A DNA stretch of 30,310 nucleotides from JAWXBT01 sp964523015. Its GTDB lineage: Bacteria; Bdellovibrionota_C; UBA2361; J135. The translations under genes were made by a program, and so were the position numbers. Positions 8,216 to 16,144 of this stretch are shown here, piece after piece; position 1 is the stretch's first letter, and each line of letters opens with the position of its first letter. The stretch lies in assembly GCA_964523015.1 (NCBI GenBank), contig CAZFXN010000038.1, positions 1 to 30,310 of the forward strand, in the 5' to 3' direction. The notes below the pieces were generated by a model. That model was not told the DNA's origin. It worked only from the letters and a program-made list of their open reading frames with translations, and did not search any database.

Positions 8216-9328
8216 ATGAGTTTTACATGTGGCATTGTTGGTCTACCTAACGTAGGCAAATCAACAATCTTTAATGCACTAACATCTGCAAAGGCAGCAG
8301 CCGAAAATTTTCCATTCTGTACTATTGAACCAAACACTGGTGCTGTGCCAATTCGGGATCTTCGTCTTGATAAATTATGCGAGATCAATAAATCCGTAAA
8401 AACAATCGCCACTCAAGTAACCTTTGTAGATATTGCTGGTCTAATTAAAGGTGCCTCCCAAGGTGAAGGTCTTGGAAATCAATTTTTAGGCCATATCAGA
8501 AGTGTTGATGCGCTGGCCCATGTAGTTCGTTGTTTTGAGGATGAAAATGTTGTCCATGTAAGTGGTACTGTTGATCCGGTAAGAGATATAGAGATTATCG
8601 AAACAGAGTTAATGCTATCTGATGTTGAATCCCTTTCAAAACAGATCACAAAGCTAGAAAAAGCATCTAAAACTGGGGAGAAAGATGCGGTAGCAAATTT
8701 AGAATGTATCAAAGCTCTTGAAAAACATTTAAATGAGGGAAAACCGGCCCGATTATTTACTATAAGGGAAGGATTAACTGAAGCTCAAACAAGTTTTGAT
8801 CAACTCCTAACTGCAAAACCAACGATGTATGTTGCTAACGTTGATGAGAATGAACTATCAATCCCTGCCGATCCAAATGGACCACGAGCTGTAGATAAAG
8901 TTGCTAAATATGCCAAAGATAATAATACCAACATGGTGGTAATTTCTGGCAAAGTAGAGGCAGAGCTTGCTGACTTATCTGCAGAAGATCGAAAGCTATA
9001 TCTTGAGGAGCTAAAAATGGATCTCGCTGGACTAGATCGTATGGCTCTTGCGGGACACGAGCTACTAGGATTAGTCACCTATTTTACCTCTGGTCCTAAA
9101 GAGACCCGTGCTTGGACAATCAAGCGGGGCACAAAAGCTCCCCAAGCTGCTGGCGTAATTCATTCAGATTTTGAAAAAGGATTTATCCGGGCTGAGGTAA
9201 TCTCCTATGAGGATTACGTTAGTGCTGGATCTGAAGTGAAGGTTAAAGAGCGCGGCAAACTCCGCGTTGAAGGGAAAGAGTACACCGTACAAGACGGAGA
9301 TGTGGTGCATTTTAGGTTTAATGTTTAA
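8216..9328 (+). CDS. ychF: Redox-responsive ATPase YchF (OLA1 family)
   Basis: A conserved P-loop NTPase of the Obg-related group that prefers ATP and binds ribosomes. Its 370 residues fit the usual ~363. The P-loop GLPNVGKS lies at residues 9-16, followed by the strongly conserved FCTIEPNTG, the G3 region VDIAGLIKGASQGEGLGNQFL near 65-85, and the altered G4 element NVDENE near 206. The C-terminal TGS domain ends VQDGDVVHFRFNV. Start: ATG with GGAG six bases upstream. It is alone on the plus strand, divergent from tolC and convergent with the fusion gene at 9369. Confidence 0.97.
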   Translation: MSFTCGIVGLPNVGKSTIFNALTSAKAAAENFPFCTIEPNTGAVPIRDLRLDKLCEINKSVKTIATQVTFVDIAGLIKGASQGEGLGNQFLGHIRSVDALAHVVRCFEDENVVHVSGTVDPVRDIEIIETELMLSDVESLSKQITKLEKASKTGEKDAVANLECIKALEKHLNEGKPARLFTIREGLTEAQTSFDQLLTAKPTMYVANVDENELSIPADPNGPRAVDKVAKYAKDNNTNMVVISGKVEAELADLSAEDRKLYLEELKMDLAGLDRMALAGHELLGLVTYFTSGPKETRAWTIKRGTKAPQAAGVIHSDFEKGFIRAEVISYEDYVSAGSEVKVKERGKLRVEGKEYTVQDGDVVHFRFNV

Positions 9329-9336
9329 GGTTCGTA

Positions 9337-9375
9337 ACTATATTACGACACTATATTACGATACTATATTACGAT
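9337..9375. repeat. 13-bp tandem repeat, three units
   Basis: ACTATATTACGAC, ACTATATTACGAT, ACTATATTACGAT in a row between the convergent ychF and HAM1-IMPDH genes. The stop codon of the latter lies in the third unit. No terminator hairpin is visible here. Confidence 0.9.
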
Positions 9376-11711
9376 CCATTATGATGATCATAAGCTGAGA
9401 ATCGAGCACTCGGACTCATCCGTCCTAAGGTGGAAGGATTCATATGTTGAATAAGTTCTAATGATTCTACCCTTTGAAATCGGGCTGCTTTTGCTAGGGC
9501 TTGATTCTCTTCGTAAATGCCGGTGGCAACACTAAGTGCAATCTTGTCCATTTTCTTTACACCATCGACACCCTCAACATTATAGGGTCTACCTAAATAG
9601 TCGACATTTCCACCGGAAAGTTTTGTGCCTGGGGCAGCTTCGCCAACGTACGGTTTTGCTAGAACTCCATCAGGAGTTCTGTAATATAAAAGTGAAGGCA
9701 TCTCAATTCTGCCACCACTAAGACCTCCGGACCTCATCCGTCCTGCAGCTCCTAGTCCTAAAAGTACTCCTGTCTTATCCCCGACTCCACCATCACAAAG
9801 TACTGGAATTGAGATACGTGGATCTTTTGCTATTTGATAAGCTATGATTGGGTTATTTCCTGAGATATCAGCTCTGATTGAAGTCTGACACATCTCACCG
9901 TCCCCAATTCCAACAACAACGGCATTAGCTCCACACCTCTCTAGCCTTAATGCCTGTTCCGGCCCAGTTACCTGACCTGCAATAATTTCAATGCGCTCAC
10001 CAAATTCCTTTCGTAAAGCTTTTACAGTTTCCTCTAGTAACAAAGTTGATCCGGCATCATAAACTCTAAAAACTGAAACTCCCTCATCAATTAGTTTTCT
10101 CGCAGCTAAGACTGCTTTTAAAGGATCAGGCTTAAGAGTAACACCTAGACACTCCCTCCCTCTTTGAATTAAGAAATCCTTTACAATTTGGCCATTTGAT
10201 AAAACATAATCTCTATGTGGATGCTCTAAAATTGCAGGTTCATTCTCTAAAAGTTGATGGGCTCTTTTTAATGCTACAATTTGAGCATCAACATTATTCC
10301 ATACTGCATCGGTTGGGATAAAAGACATCGCGCCAGTAACGGCCAATGTTTCTGCACACCAGGAACCGATCGCTGTTGGCATAGAACTTCCGTGAGTAAG
10401 TGGTCCAACCCGTCTATTGGTTGAATAAAGCCATAATCCTGAGGCATGCACAGTTAATGTTTTTTCATCAATTGGTAATCCAGGATCTGGCTCTTTAGGT
10501 TTAAGGGAAAAGTCATGATAGGTAACAGCCGTTCCATCTAAAATTAATGTCTCCATACAGGGGACCTCTTTTACTGCTAAGGATACAAATCCTCGTTTTT
10601 GCATAGCGATAAATGATTCAAGCCTAACTGGGTGAGTAAGTCCGATAAGATCATAATGACGCTCAGCCAAGGCACGCTGCATTATTTCAGGAGAAAGCTT
10701 CTCCCCTTCGCTATTTAATTTTCCTTGTTTTACACAGACCTCAAGTGAAATAGGATCAGCTAATTCCCCCTCAAGAATTAGCCGAGTATAAAGTTCCTCG
10801 TTACCTCTACTCTTAAGATCTAATCCTTCACGAATTCTCTCATAGCGATCCACTATTCCTTTATAAAGGGATCTCCCCATTTTAGTAACGTCTTCTTCAG
10901 GAATTCTCTTTTTCATGCTGACTTTAAAATCAGCCTCAAGTTCCCTGTCTATCTCAACTGATCTAGGAGCTGGTGCAGCTCTAAAAGGGAGATCCTTTAA
11001 CGCACCTAATGCCCTTACTCTCATTGAAAAGAGTGCTTTTTCTTCAGGTGTCAGATCGGCATTAGTTTTAGCCAAACTAGTACCTAATACTTTTTTTTGT
11101 TCTCTTGGAGAAGGTATAAAGATCTTATCCCAACCAAAACCATTTTTCCCAATTGATGGTTTATTTGGGACCATCCCTTCAGTTATACCGGAGCGTATTT
11201 GGACATCTTTACCATTATAATAAGCGATAATCGTTATCGCTGTTGCTTTCATGTTTCCAGAATCAACAGCATCACTACATAAACTCTTTAAAAGTCCATC
11301 CGTGTAGTACATCTTAATAAGTGGACCGGGTAATCCATCAAGTCCATGAAGAAACAATGCAGTATCCTCAACAACTACAGGACTACATCCATTTGCATGA
11401 AATGCTTTGATAGCTTTATCAGTGATTATTCTATGCATAGCCTCTTCGTATTTGCCATGCCTCATCAGATCTAGATCTGCATCACTAAGCTGAATCTCAT
11501 CAACTTCTAACTTCGTACTTTTAACACTCTTTTGCCCTAGACATTCCGCAATCTCTCTTAGCTTACCTATATTAGTTGTATTAAAAACAAGGGTATCAAG
11601 TGGGATCTCAGCACCTGAAAGAGATGAGAATGGATCGGTCTTTAGAACCTGATCTGAAGGCTCAGATCCTCCATTATGAGTAGTCAAATTTGTTGGCTTT
11701 GGCTCAATCAT
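9369..11711 (-). CDS. HAM1/ITPA pyrophosphatase fused to an IMP dehydrogenase-like domain
   Basis: One 780-residue frame with two purine-nucleotide domains. Residues about 37-245 match HAM1/RdgB/ITPA enzymes, which hydrolyse ITP and XTP to monophosphates: FNTTNIGKLREI, the acidic pair E115-D116 in VVVEDTALF, LDGLPGPLIKMYYT, GFGWDKIF and a final AKTNADLTPEEKALFSMR. The form is closer to eukaryotic ITPA than to E. coli RdgB. Residues about 330-760 form an IMPDH/GMP reductase-like barrel: VFRVYDAGST, ANAVVVGIGDGEMC with candidate catalytic C608, and LCDGGVGDKTGVLLGLGAAG. I see no recognisable CBS pair, and the Cys loop differs from the canonical GPGSICTTR. The ribosome site before ATG 11711 is weak, so an inner start is possible. 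Linked chemistry (ITP to IMP, then IMP to XMP) is inference. Confidence 0.85.
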   Translation of the reverse strand: MIEPKPTNLTTHNGGSEPSDQVLKTDPFSSLSGAEIPLDTLVFNTTNIGKLREIAECLGQKSVKSTKLEVDEIQLSDADLDLMRHGKYEEAMHRIITDKAIKAFHANGCSPVVVEDTALFLHGLDGLPGPLIKMYYTDGLLKSLCSDAVDSGNMKATAITIIAYYNGKDVQIRSGITEGMVPNKPSIGKNGFGWDKIFIPSPREQKKVLGTSLAKTNADLTPEEKALFSMRVRALGALKDLPFRAAPAPRSVEIDRELEADFKVSMKKRIPEEDVTKMGRSLYKGIVDRYERIREGLDLKSRGNEELYTRLILEGELADPISLEVCVKQGKLNSEGEKLSPEIMQRALAERHYDLIGLTHPVRLESFIAMQKRGFVSLAVKEVPCMETLILDGTAVTYHDFSLKPKEPDPGLPIDEKTLTVHASGLWLYSTNRRVGPLTHGSSMPTAIGSWCAETLAVTGAMSFIPTDAVWNNVDAQIVALKRAHQLLENEPAILEHPHRDYVLSNGQIVKDFLIQRGRECLGVTLKPDPLKAVLAARKLIDEGVSVFRVYDAGSTLLLEETVKALRKEFGERIEIIAGQVTGPEQALRLERCGANAVVVGIGDGEMCQTSIRADISGNNPIIAYQIAKDPRISIPVLCDGGVGDKTGVLLGLGAAGRMRSGGLSGGRIEMPSLLYYRTPDGVLAKPYVGEAAPGTKLSGGNVDYLGRPYNVEGVDGVKKMDKIALSVATGIYEENQALAKAARFQRVESLELIQHMNPSTLGRMSPSARFSAYDHHNGS

Positions 11712-11918
11712 GAGTAAATTTAGAGGTCTCTAGAATAATAAACTTTAGGACACCAAGTTTCGACCCAGAATTTATACGGTATTTAACTCTTAGGCAAATT
11801 TTGATAAATTCTAGCTAGATAGAATCATATTCAAAGCCTATCTTAAGCTCAAATAAATTTTGAGAACCTGGTACCAAAAATAAACCTGTATGTGTAACCG
11901 CTATGGTTCAATGGTAAT

Positions 11919-11989
11919 GGCAGGGTCTCCTATGGGGCCGACAATGGTGAGTTAACACATTATCGACCCCATGTTTTTTGAGACCTGCC
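11919..11989 (-). terminator. Long hairpin directly after the 85-residue membrane protein gene
   Basis: It begins one base after the stop codon. Outer arms: 11919-11929 with 11980-11989 (10 pairs, one bulged C). Inner arms: 11932-11946 with 11958-11972. The two imperfect inner positions are C/A on the plus strand, hence G-U wobbles in minus-strand RNA, so the minus transcript folds fully. No U-run follows on that strand. TTTTTT follows the inner stem on the plus strand, so it could also end plus-strand transcription. Confidence 0.55.
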
Positions 11990-12247
11990 TCACACTGATG
12001 CCTGATGCTTGCGCGAGACAAACCAAATGATGAAGGAGATCAATGTTCCAAACATCACTGCCTGTGCCCACCGCACCTCTGACTCAGGGCTTATCCACTT
12101 AGAAAGTGCGAGTAGCCCACCGAGTCCAACAAACATCATGACGTAAGTCAGCAGGGAAGACCTTCTCCCCTGTACGAACTGAACTACGCCTGTCAAAAAC
12201 ACCGCCACCATCCACATGAGGAGGATGAAGTTGATTACCTCGACCAT
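11990..12247 (-). CDS. Small three-helix membrane protein
   Basis: An 85-residue protein of unknown function with three hydrophobic stretches: about residues 4-22 (VINFILLMWMVAVFLTGVV), 30-48 (YVMMFVGLGGLLALSKW) and 58-76 (VMFGTLISFIIWFV), plus a short basic tail (SRKHQASV). I placed the start at ATG 12247, because GGGAGG lies five bases upstream; the longer frame adds 13 residues without such a site. It follows the 703-residue exported protein gene by 69 bases that hold a large palindrome, and it ends in a strong hairpin. It may belong to the same transcript. I do not recognise a family. Confidence 0.7.
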   Translation of the reverse strand: MVEVINFILLMWMVAVFLTGVVQFVQGRRSSLLTYVMMFVGLGGLLALSKWISPESEVRWAQAVMFGTLISFIIWFVSRKHQASV

Positions 12248-12271
12248 GAAAACCTCCCTTGGTACCAGAGT

Positions 12272-12307
12272 CCTTGAAAGCCTCAAGATATCTTGGGGCT
12301 TTCAAGG
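12272..12307. repeat. 36-bp near-perfect palindrome
   Basis: CCTTGAAAGCC at 12272-12282 pairs with GGCTTTCAAGG at 12297-12307, and the centre CAAGATATCTTG is itself palindromic; only one T/G position is imperfect. It sits between the HExxH protein gene and the small membrane protein gene, about 20 bases upstream of the latter's ribosome site. There is no U-run, so it is more likely a processing or control structure than a simple terminator. Confidence 0.7.
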
Positions 12308-12316
12308 TCTCTAATT

Positions 12317-14428
12317 TTAGAGAATATTAATACAACCAGAGAGTAAATTGATGTAACCTTCACACGGATAAATTGAATTCTGGTCAATCATTGCTGTGTG
12401 AATTGAACTAAGTGCCGCTTTAAGATCTCGCCGAAAACTTTCAGACTCTTTGTTAGCCCTTTTCTTAAAAATATCTACAGCAGAAGCAGTTTGAATATCG
12501 GTGGCATTTTCAGGAAACTGATCGTTAGCCAAATATCCGATTAACACAGAATTCATAGTGCTAATAAGAGCTTCTCCGCCGGCATTAATACCAAGCATCT
12601 GATCAATTTTAGCATTGTGACCATGAGTCCCTTGATAATACCATCGACCCTCTCCGATTCGAGAAAGAAAATCATGGCCTGAACCATCAATACGATCAAT
12701 CAGATCCACAAAAAATCTTTGTAATCTTTCATCACCATGAAGTTTTGAATTATTTACCTGTAGATGCAATGCCTCATGGCTTCCAAGTTGTGAAAGTTTG
12801 TACTGAGCTCCAAGTAGGCCTTTATTTGCAATTACGGTGTCACTACTACCAGGAAGCACAACACTATTTTCATCACTGGCATTGGCTACATATAAATATT
12901 GTGGTTTTGTATCACCAAACAATGAAGTTACAACTCTCACTCCGTAAGCAATCTCTTCGATCTGTGAAGTTTTTGTCTGAACAAATGGCTCAACATGCTG
13001 TGATGTTAATAATGTGACATTAGTGGAGCCAATTGGACCGAGCAGATGTGCAGATTGAAGAGCGATTGATCCAGTTAAATCAGGACCGTTCCAAGGAGGT
13101 AACTCAGGGCCATTATTATCCGTATTATTTAGCAAACGAGACTTTGGAGCACGAAGATCTAACTTTAACTCTGTAAATATATCGCCATTACCAGGTGTTA
13201 ATCCCCAACCAGGGACAGTTACAACGAAAGATTTAATACCTGAACCATCAGCACCAAGTGTGTATCCTATTCGAATAGTATTGCCGTAAGAATCTAATTC
13301 AGGTGGATATAGTTTCTTATTGCCTCCAGCTAAGTAATGACCAATCTCCTCTCTAAGCTCTGGATCCCCCGACTTCATATCAACTAAAATGTTAACCTGA
13401 ATTCCGCGGACAAGTCCATCTAGAGCAATTCCTGTTTTTCCAATCGTACGAAGATCCGCAACAACAAAGTCTCTATTTGGCTCAATTGGCGGAACAGCCA
13501 TGTTAAGAACTTCAACGCTATTTGGGAAAAGATGAAAACTAAGAACTCCATTATTGGCCTTGAGCCATGTATTTATATTAGCAACAGCATCCTTTGAGCA
13601 GACACCTAAAGGAGCAGAATTGATGGCAGGAGTAGTATCATTATTAATGGATGTCGATCTTGATAAGCCATCAAGTAAACTTAATGAAGATGGATTATCT
13701 AAAGCGTTTTGAGTAATTCGATCCCGAATTCCATTCCAAAGAGTTTTAGATGAGAGCTCACCAGCAGTCACCTCCTTTGAAAATAGAATATCATGATTTG
13801 GTCTTAAGGCATCAATCAGCACAAGAGTTCCAGTCTCTTTTTTCGTACCTCTATCAAATACTGGCTCGTAAGCAATAAGATATCGATCCACTGTCAGTGA
13901 AACTCCATCGAGTGAAGGATAAAATGGAGAGGCTACTTGAAGTAAATAAAACGCATCAGGTGGTAAGAGATGAATAGGATCCACTCCTCTACCAAAACTC
14001 AAGTTAACAGATCGAGTCGGAATATTTTTGACCCATTCTTCAGTCGAAGTATGTCCTAAAGCAGGTATGGAAAGCTTTCCAACACTCACTTGATCCTTAA
14101 TTGTAACTGGTATCTTTAAGGCATGTAACCTTGCAAGGTGTGATTGGTAACTAGAAATTGATTCTCGCAAATAGGGAGAAATCTTATCAACTTCCGGTCT
14201 TGGGCCCGTTTCATCATCAAGAGTATGAAACTCATGGTTAGGTAAGGAACTTGTTACCGTACTAGCTTGTGCACTCGAACCGAGAAGTCCAGCCGTAATA
14301 AAAAATGCTTGGGTAAGGATATCAGAGAGTGAGGATCTCTCCGGCCTCGCAGATGGATGAGCAGCAGAGCCACCCAGTTCATCTTCAGTTCGGGCAGTAT
14401 TATTATGATGAGTAAAATCACCTTTCAT
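12317..14428 (-). CDS. Exported HExxH-containing protein, putative metallopeptidase
   Basis: A 703-residue protein of unrecognised family. The first ~36 residues are hydrophilic; then DILTQAFFITAGLLGSSAQA looks like a late signal sequence or anchor, with AQA as possible cleavage site. The rest is soluble, beta-rich in character and without membrane segments. HEALH at residues 551-555 (H551, E552, H555) fits a zinc HExxH site in LGSHEALHLQV, and E573-E584 offer candidate third ligands. Residues near the end (PCEGYINLLSGCINIL) carry a Cys pair that could form a disulphide. A strong promoter lies about 90 bases upstream. Peptidase activity is inferred from the motif alone. Confidence 0.7.
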   Translation of the reverse strand: MKGDFTHHNNTARTEDELGGSAAHPSARPERSSLSDILTQAFFITAGLLGSSAQASTVTSSLPNHEFHTLDDETGPRPEVDKISPYLRESISSYQSHLARLHALKIPVTIKDQVSVGKLSIPALGHTSTEEWVKNIPTRSVNLSFGRGVDPIHLLPPDAFYLLQVASPFYPSLDGVSLTVDRYLIAYEPVFDRGTKKETGTLVLIDALRPNHDILFSKEVTAGELSSKTLWNGIRDRITQNALDNPSSLSLLDGLSRSTSINNDTTPAINSAPLGVCSKDAVANINTWLKANNGVLSFHLFPNSVEVLNMAVPPIEPNRDFVVADLRTIGKTGIALDGLVRGIQVNILVDMKSGDPELREEIGHYLAGGNKKLYPPELDSYGNTIRIGYTLGADGSGIKSFVVTVPGWGLTPGNGDIFTELKLDLRAPKSRLLNNTDNNGPELPPWNGPDLTGSIALQSAHLLGPIGSTNVTLLTSQHVEPFVQTKTSQIEEIAYGVRVVTSLFGDTKPQYLYVANASDENSVVLPGSSDTVIANKGLLGAQYKLSQLGSHEALHLQVNNSKLHGDERLQRFFVDLIDRIDGSGHDFLSRIGEGRWYYQGTHGHNAKIDQMLGINAGGEALISTMNSVLIGYLANDQFPENATDIQTASAVDIFKKRANKESESFRRDLKAALSSIHTAMIDQNSIYPCEGYINLLSGCINIL

Positions 14429-14439
14429 TTGATACCTAA

Positions 14440-14480
14440 TTGTAGCTGAAGAGACAGAACTTGACCGACATCCCCCAAGG
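14440..14480 (-). other. Leader region with a short hairpin
   Basis: Between the predicted transcription start near 14510 and the ATG at 14428, the minus strand carries GGGATTA-TTGG-TAATCCC (about 14478-14495) and a ribosome site AGGT six bases before the ATG. It may affect translation of the HExxH protein; no known riboswitch was recognised. Confidence 0.3.
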
Positions 14481-14516
14481 GATTACCAATAATCCCATAC
14501 CGGCAAAGATGTAGTA

Positions 14517-14545
14517 ATTCTACCGGGTGCGGTCTGGCTAGTCAA
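14517..14545 (-). promoter_or_regulatory. Strong sigma-70-type promoter for the HExxH protein gene
   Basis: On the minus strand TTGACT (14545-14540), a 17-base spacer, then TAGAAT (14522-14517). The predicted start is near 14510, giving a leader of about 80 bases before ATG 14428. Confidence 0.65.
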
Positions 14546-14580
14546 ATTATGTAACGTCTTTTCGTCCCTATAAAAGTGCC

Positions 14581-14634
14581 TAGCTAGGATGAGCCTAGCT
14601 ACCGAGACTTGGCAAACACCAAGTCTCGGTTTTT
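14581..14634 (+). terminator. Double hairpin with U-run on the plus strand
   Basis: TAGCTAGG-ATGAG-CCTAGCTA (14581-14601) is followed by ACCGAGACTTGG-CAAACA-CCAAGTCTCGGT (14601-14630), a perfect 12-bp stem, then TTTT. This is a textbook Rho-independent terminator on the plus strand, although neighbouring genes are on the minus strand. On the minus strand it lies downstream of the glycine-zipper gene but lacks a U-run. Confidence 0.75.
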
Positions 14635-14663
14635 CAAAGAATTGTGCTCTCAATGCAATTCTA

Positions 14664-15527
14664 CTACAACTCGCGAAGCCACTTCCCTAGTTTTTTTGCT
14701 TTGTTCCATCCTGAAATAGCAGTATTCTTAACGACGTACCATGCCCCACCAATACTTGCTCCTACGGCACTACCAGCAACAGCTCCTATGCCAGTGCCAG
14801 CAACTCCACCAAGTATAATACCTGGTCCAGATGGTGCAGTGCATGCAATACCTACTGCGCAACCTGCACCAGCTCCTGTCATAGCGCCATTTTTTGCTCC
14901 TTCTCCAACAGAGTCAAGAAAACCAGAAAAAGTCATTGTCGAAACCTGTGCTTGAACCTCTGAAATAATTCCAAAGTTGGCAAGAAGCTTCAACATTCCT
15001 CTTCCAATATCTAAGAGTAGAGATCCAGTTGTAGTTTGATAGTTAGTTCCAACTGTAGTTAATGCATCTGTCCAAAGATCTCTTTGGCTCTGATCCATCA
15101 ACGCAAATCCATCAATCATCTGAAATTGAACACCTGCTAATCGATCAATAAACCACGGGTCAGCCGGGAAACTTTGCGCCGGGTTAAAGTCACATTTTTT
15201 CTCAGGTGGTGAAACGTTCATAGTTGAGTCGACAACCCCACCATCAAACTGAGCTTTAGCAATGGCTTGGTCCTTAACTACTTTTGGATCGAATGTAATA
15301 TATATATCTCCAGGATTCTGTGATGCTGGGAAAAGTGCAATTGTCTCCGGTTTTAGAACATATCTCAATGCTATTGTGTTAGTAAAATTATCAGAGGCAG
15401 TCACAACTCGCATTTCAATGTTCTGAAATTGTTGCTGACATGAAATAGCGTTTGCACTATTCAGATCGGCAATAAACACCATTGGAACCAACATAAGCAG
15501 ACTTAACATAGATAGTACTCTTTTCAT
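14664..15527 (-). CDS. Exported protein with C-terminal glycine-zipper domain
   Basis: A 287-residue protein of unknown function. A clear Sec signal peptide (KRVLSMLSLLMLVPMVFIADL, cleavage likely after NSANA, residue ~27) is followed by C30 and a soluble domain of about 170 residues with one Cys near 113. The end, about residues 205-275, is a Gly/Ala-rich double-hydrophobic stretch (GAMTGAGAGCAVGIACTA, GGVAGTGIGAVAGSAVGASIGG) of the glycine-zipper type, which in other proteins inserts into or crosses membranes. It closes with a basic amphipathic tail (NKAKKLGKWLREL). Start: ATG with GGAGA five bases upstream. It could be a membrane-active secreted protein or an outer-membrane-associated one; no family recognised. 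Confidence 0.75.
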   Translation of the reverse strand: MKRVLSMLSLLMLVPMVFIADLNSANAISCQQQFQNIEMRVVTASDNFTNTIALRYVLKPETIALFPASQNPGDIYITFDPKVVKDQAIAKAQFDGGVVDSTMNVSPPEKKCDFNPAQSFPADPWFIDRLAGVQFQMIDGFALMDQSQRDLWTDALTTVGTNYQTTTGSLLLDIGRGMLKLLANFGIISEVQAQVSTMTFSGFLDSVGEGAKNGAMTGAGAGCAVGIACTAPSGPGIILGGVAGTGIGAVAGSAVGASIGGAWYVVKNTAISGWNKAKKLGKWLREL

Positions 15528-15962
15528 TTCTTTCTCCGTTTAAGGAATAAATTACAAGGTACTTTTACGTTCTAAGAAATTATTAGGTGGATTTGATAGC
15601 TGAATAAAACTAGCTCTTCGTAGACGAATACAGTTCGAATTAGTATCAGGGTTTTAATAAGATTAGGCTAAATTTAGTCTAAAATATAGACAGATGGTGT
15701 CTGATTAAAACATACACTGTATGTTTCAGCGTAGGAAACGCATCTATCCGGAATTGAAAACGCCCAAGAAGATGAACAGAAAAAAACTGATAAGCGGACC
15801 CCCCATCTCACTTATAAAAACATCGCCACTTAGTTACCCATACCCCAAGAACAGCAAAAGCGTGAGTGCTGTATAACATTAAATCTGTAAAATGCAAGAA
15901 AATAATCTCTATGGTGCAATTAATATTTTCTCACCTAATTCTACATAAGAAACAGGATGTAG
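15528..15962. other. Non-coding, palindrome-rich upstream region
   Basis: No gene seen. It lies 5' of the glycine-zipper gene and includes AAACATAC-ACT-GTATGTTT (15708-15726), AGACA-GATGG-TGTCT (about 15687-15702) and CTAAATTTAG, which together look like operator-type sequences. I could not settle on one promoter. Confidence 0.4.
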
Positions 15963-16139
15963 TTAGGTAAGCTCGTAAGTTTTGATGACTATATTGGTGG
16001 TTTTGATGATAATCAGCAACCTACTCCACTTACCCTAAATGGTGGCTCCTATCAGATAGAGATTAATGGTGTAAAAATTGGAAGAGGCACTAGTTATGAA
16101 AAAGTCGAAATACCTCCATTGCCAAGGCGGACATTCTAA
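15963..16139 (+). pseudogene. Remnant of an unknown coding sequence
   Basis: A 58-codon open stretch on the plus strand with protein-like composition (LGKLVSFDDYIGGFDDNQQ, then LNGGSYQIEINGVKIGRG), ending at TAA 16137-16139. No start codon exists inside it. An ATG two codons before its first residue is followed at once by TAG (15960-15962). It resembles the C-terminal piece of an exported beta-rich protein, and I could not match it to a family. It ends five bases from the stop of the convergent gene at 16145. Confidence 0.4.
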
Positions 16140-16144
16140 TGGTG

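Noticed and set aside
11895..11975. tRNA-like look of the plus strand (GGTTCAATGGTAATGGC resembles a tRNA D-arm)
   Set aside because: The D-stem does not pair, no T-loop GTTCGA element follows, and the segment folds better as the long hairpin after the small membrane protein gene.
14502..14640. Possible riboswitch (cyclic-di-GMP type) on the minus strand, because of GGGACGAAAAGACG and CCGGTAG
   Set aside because: The conserved core and spacing are not met, and the promoter of the downstream gene lies after most of this stretch, so it is not a leader.
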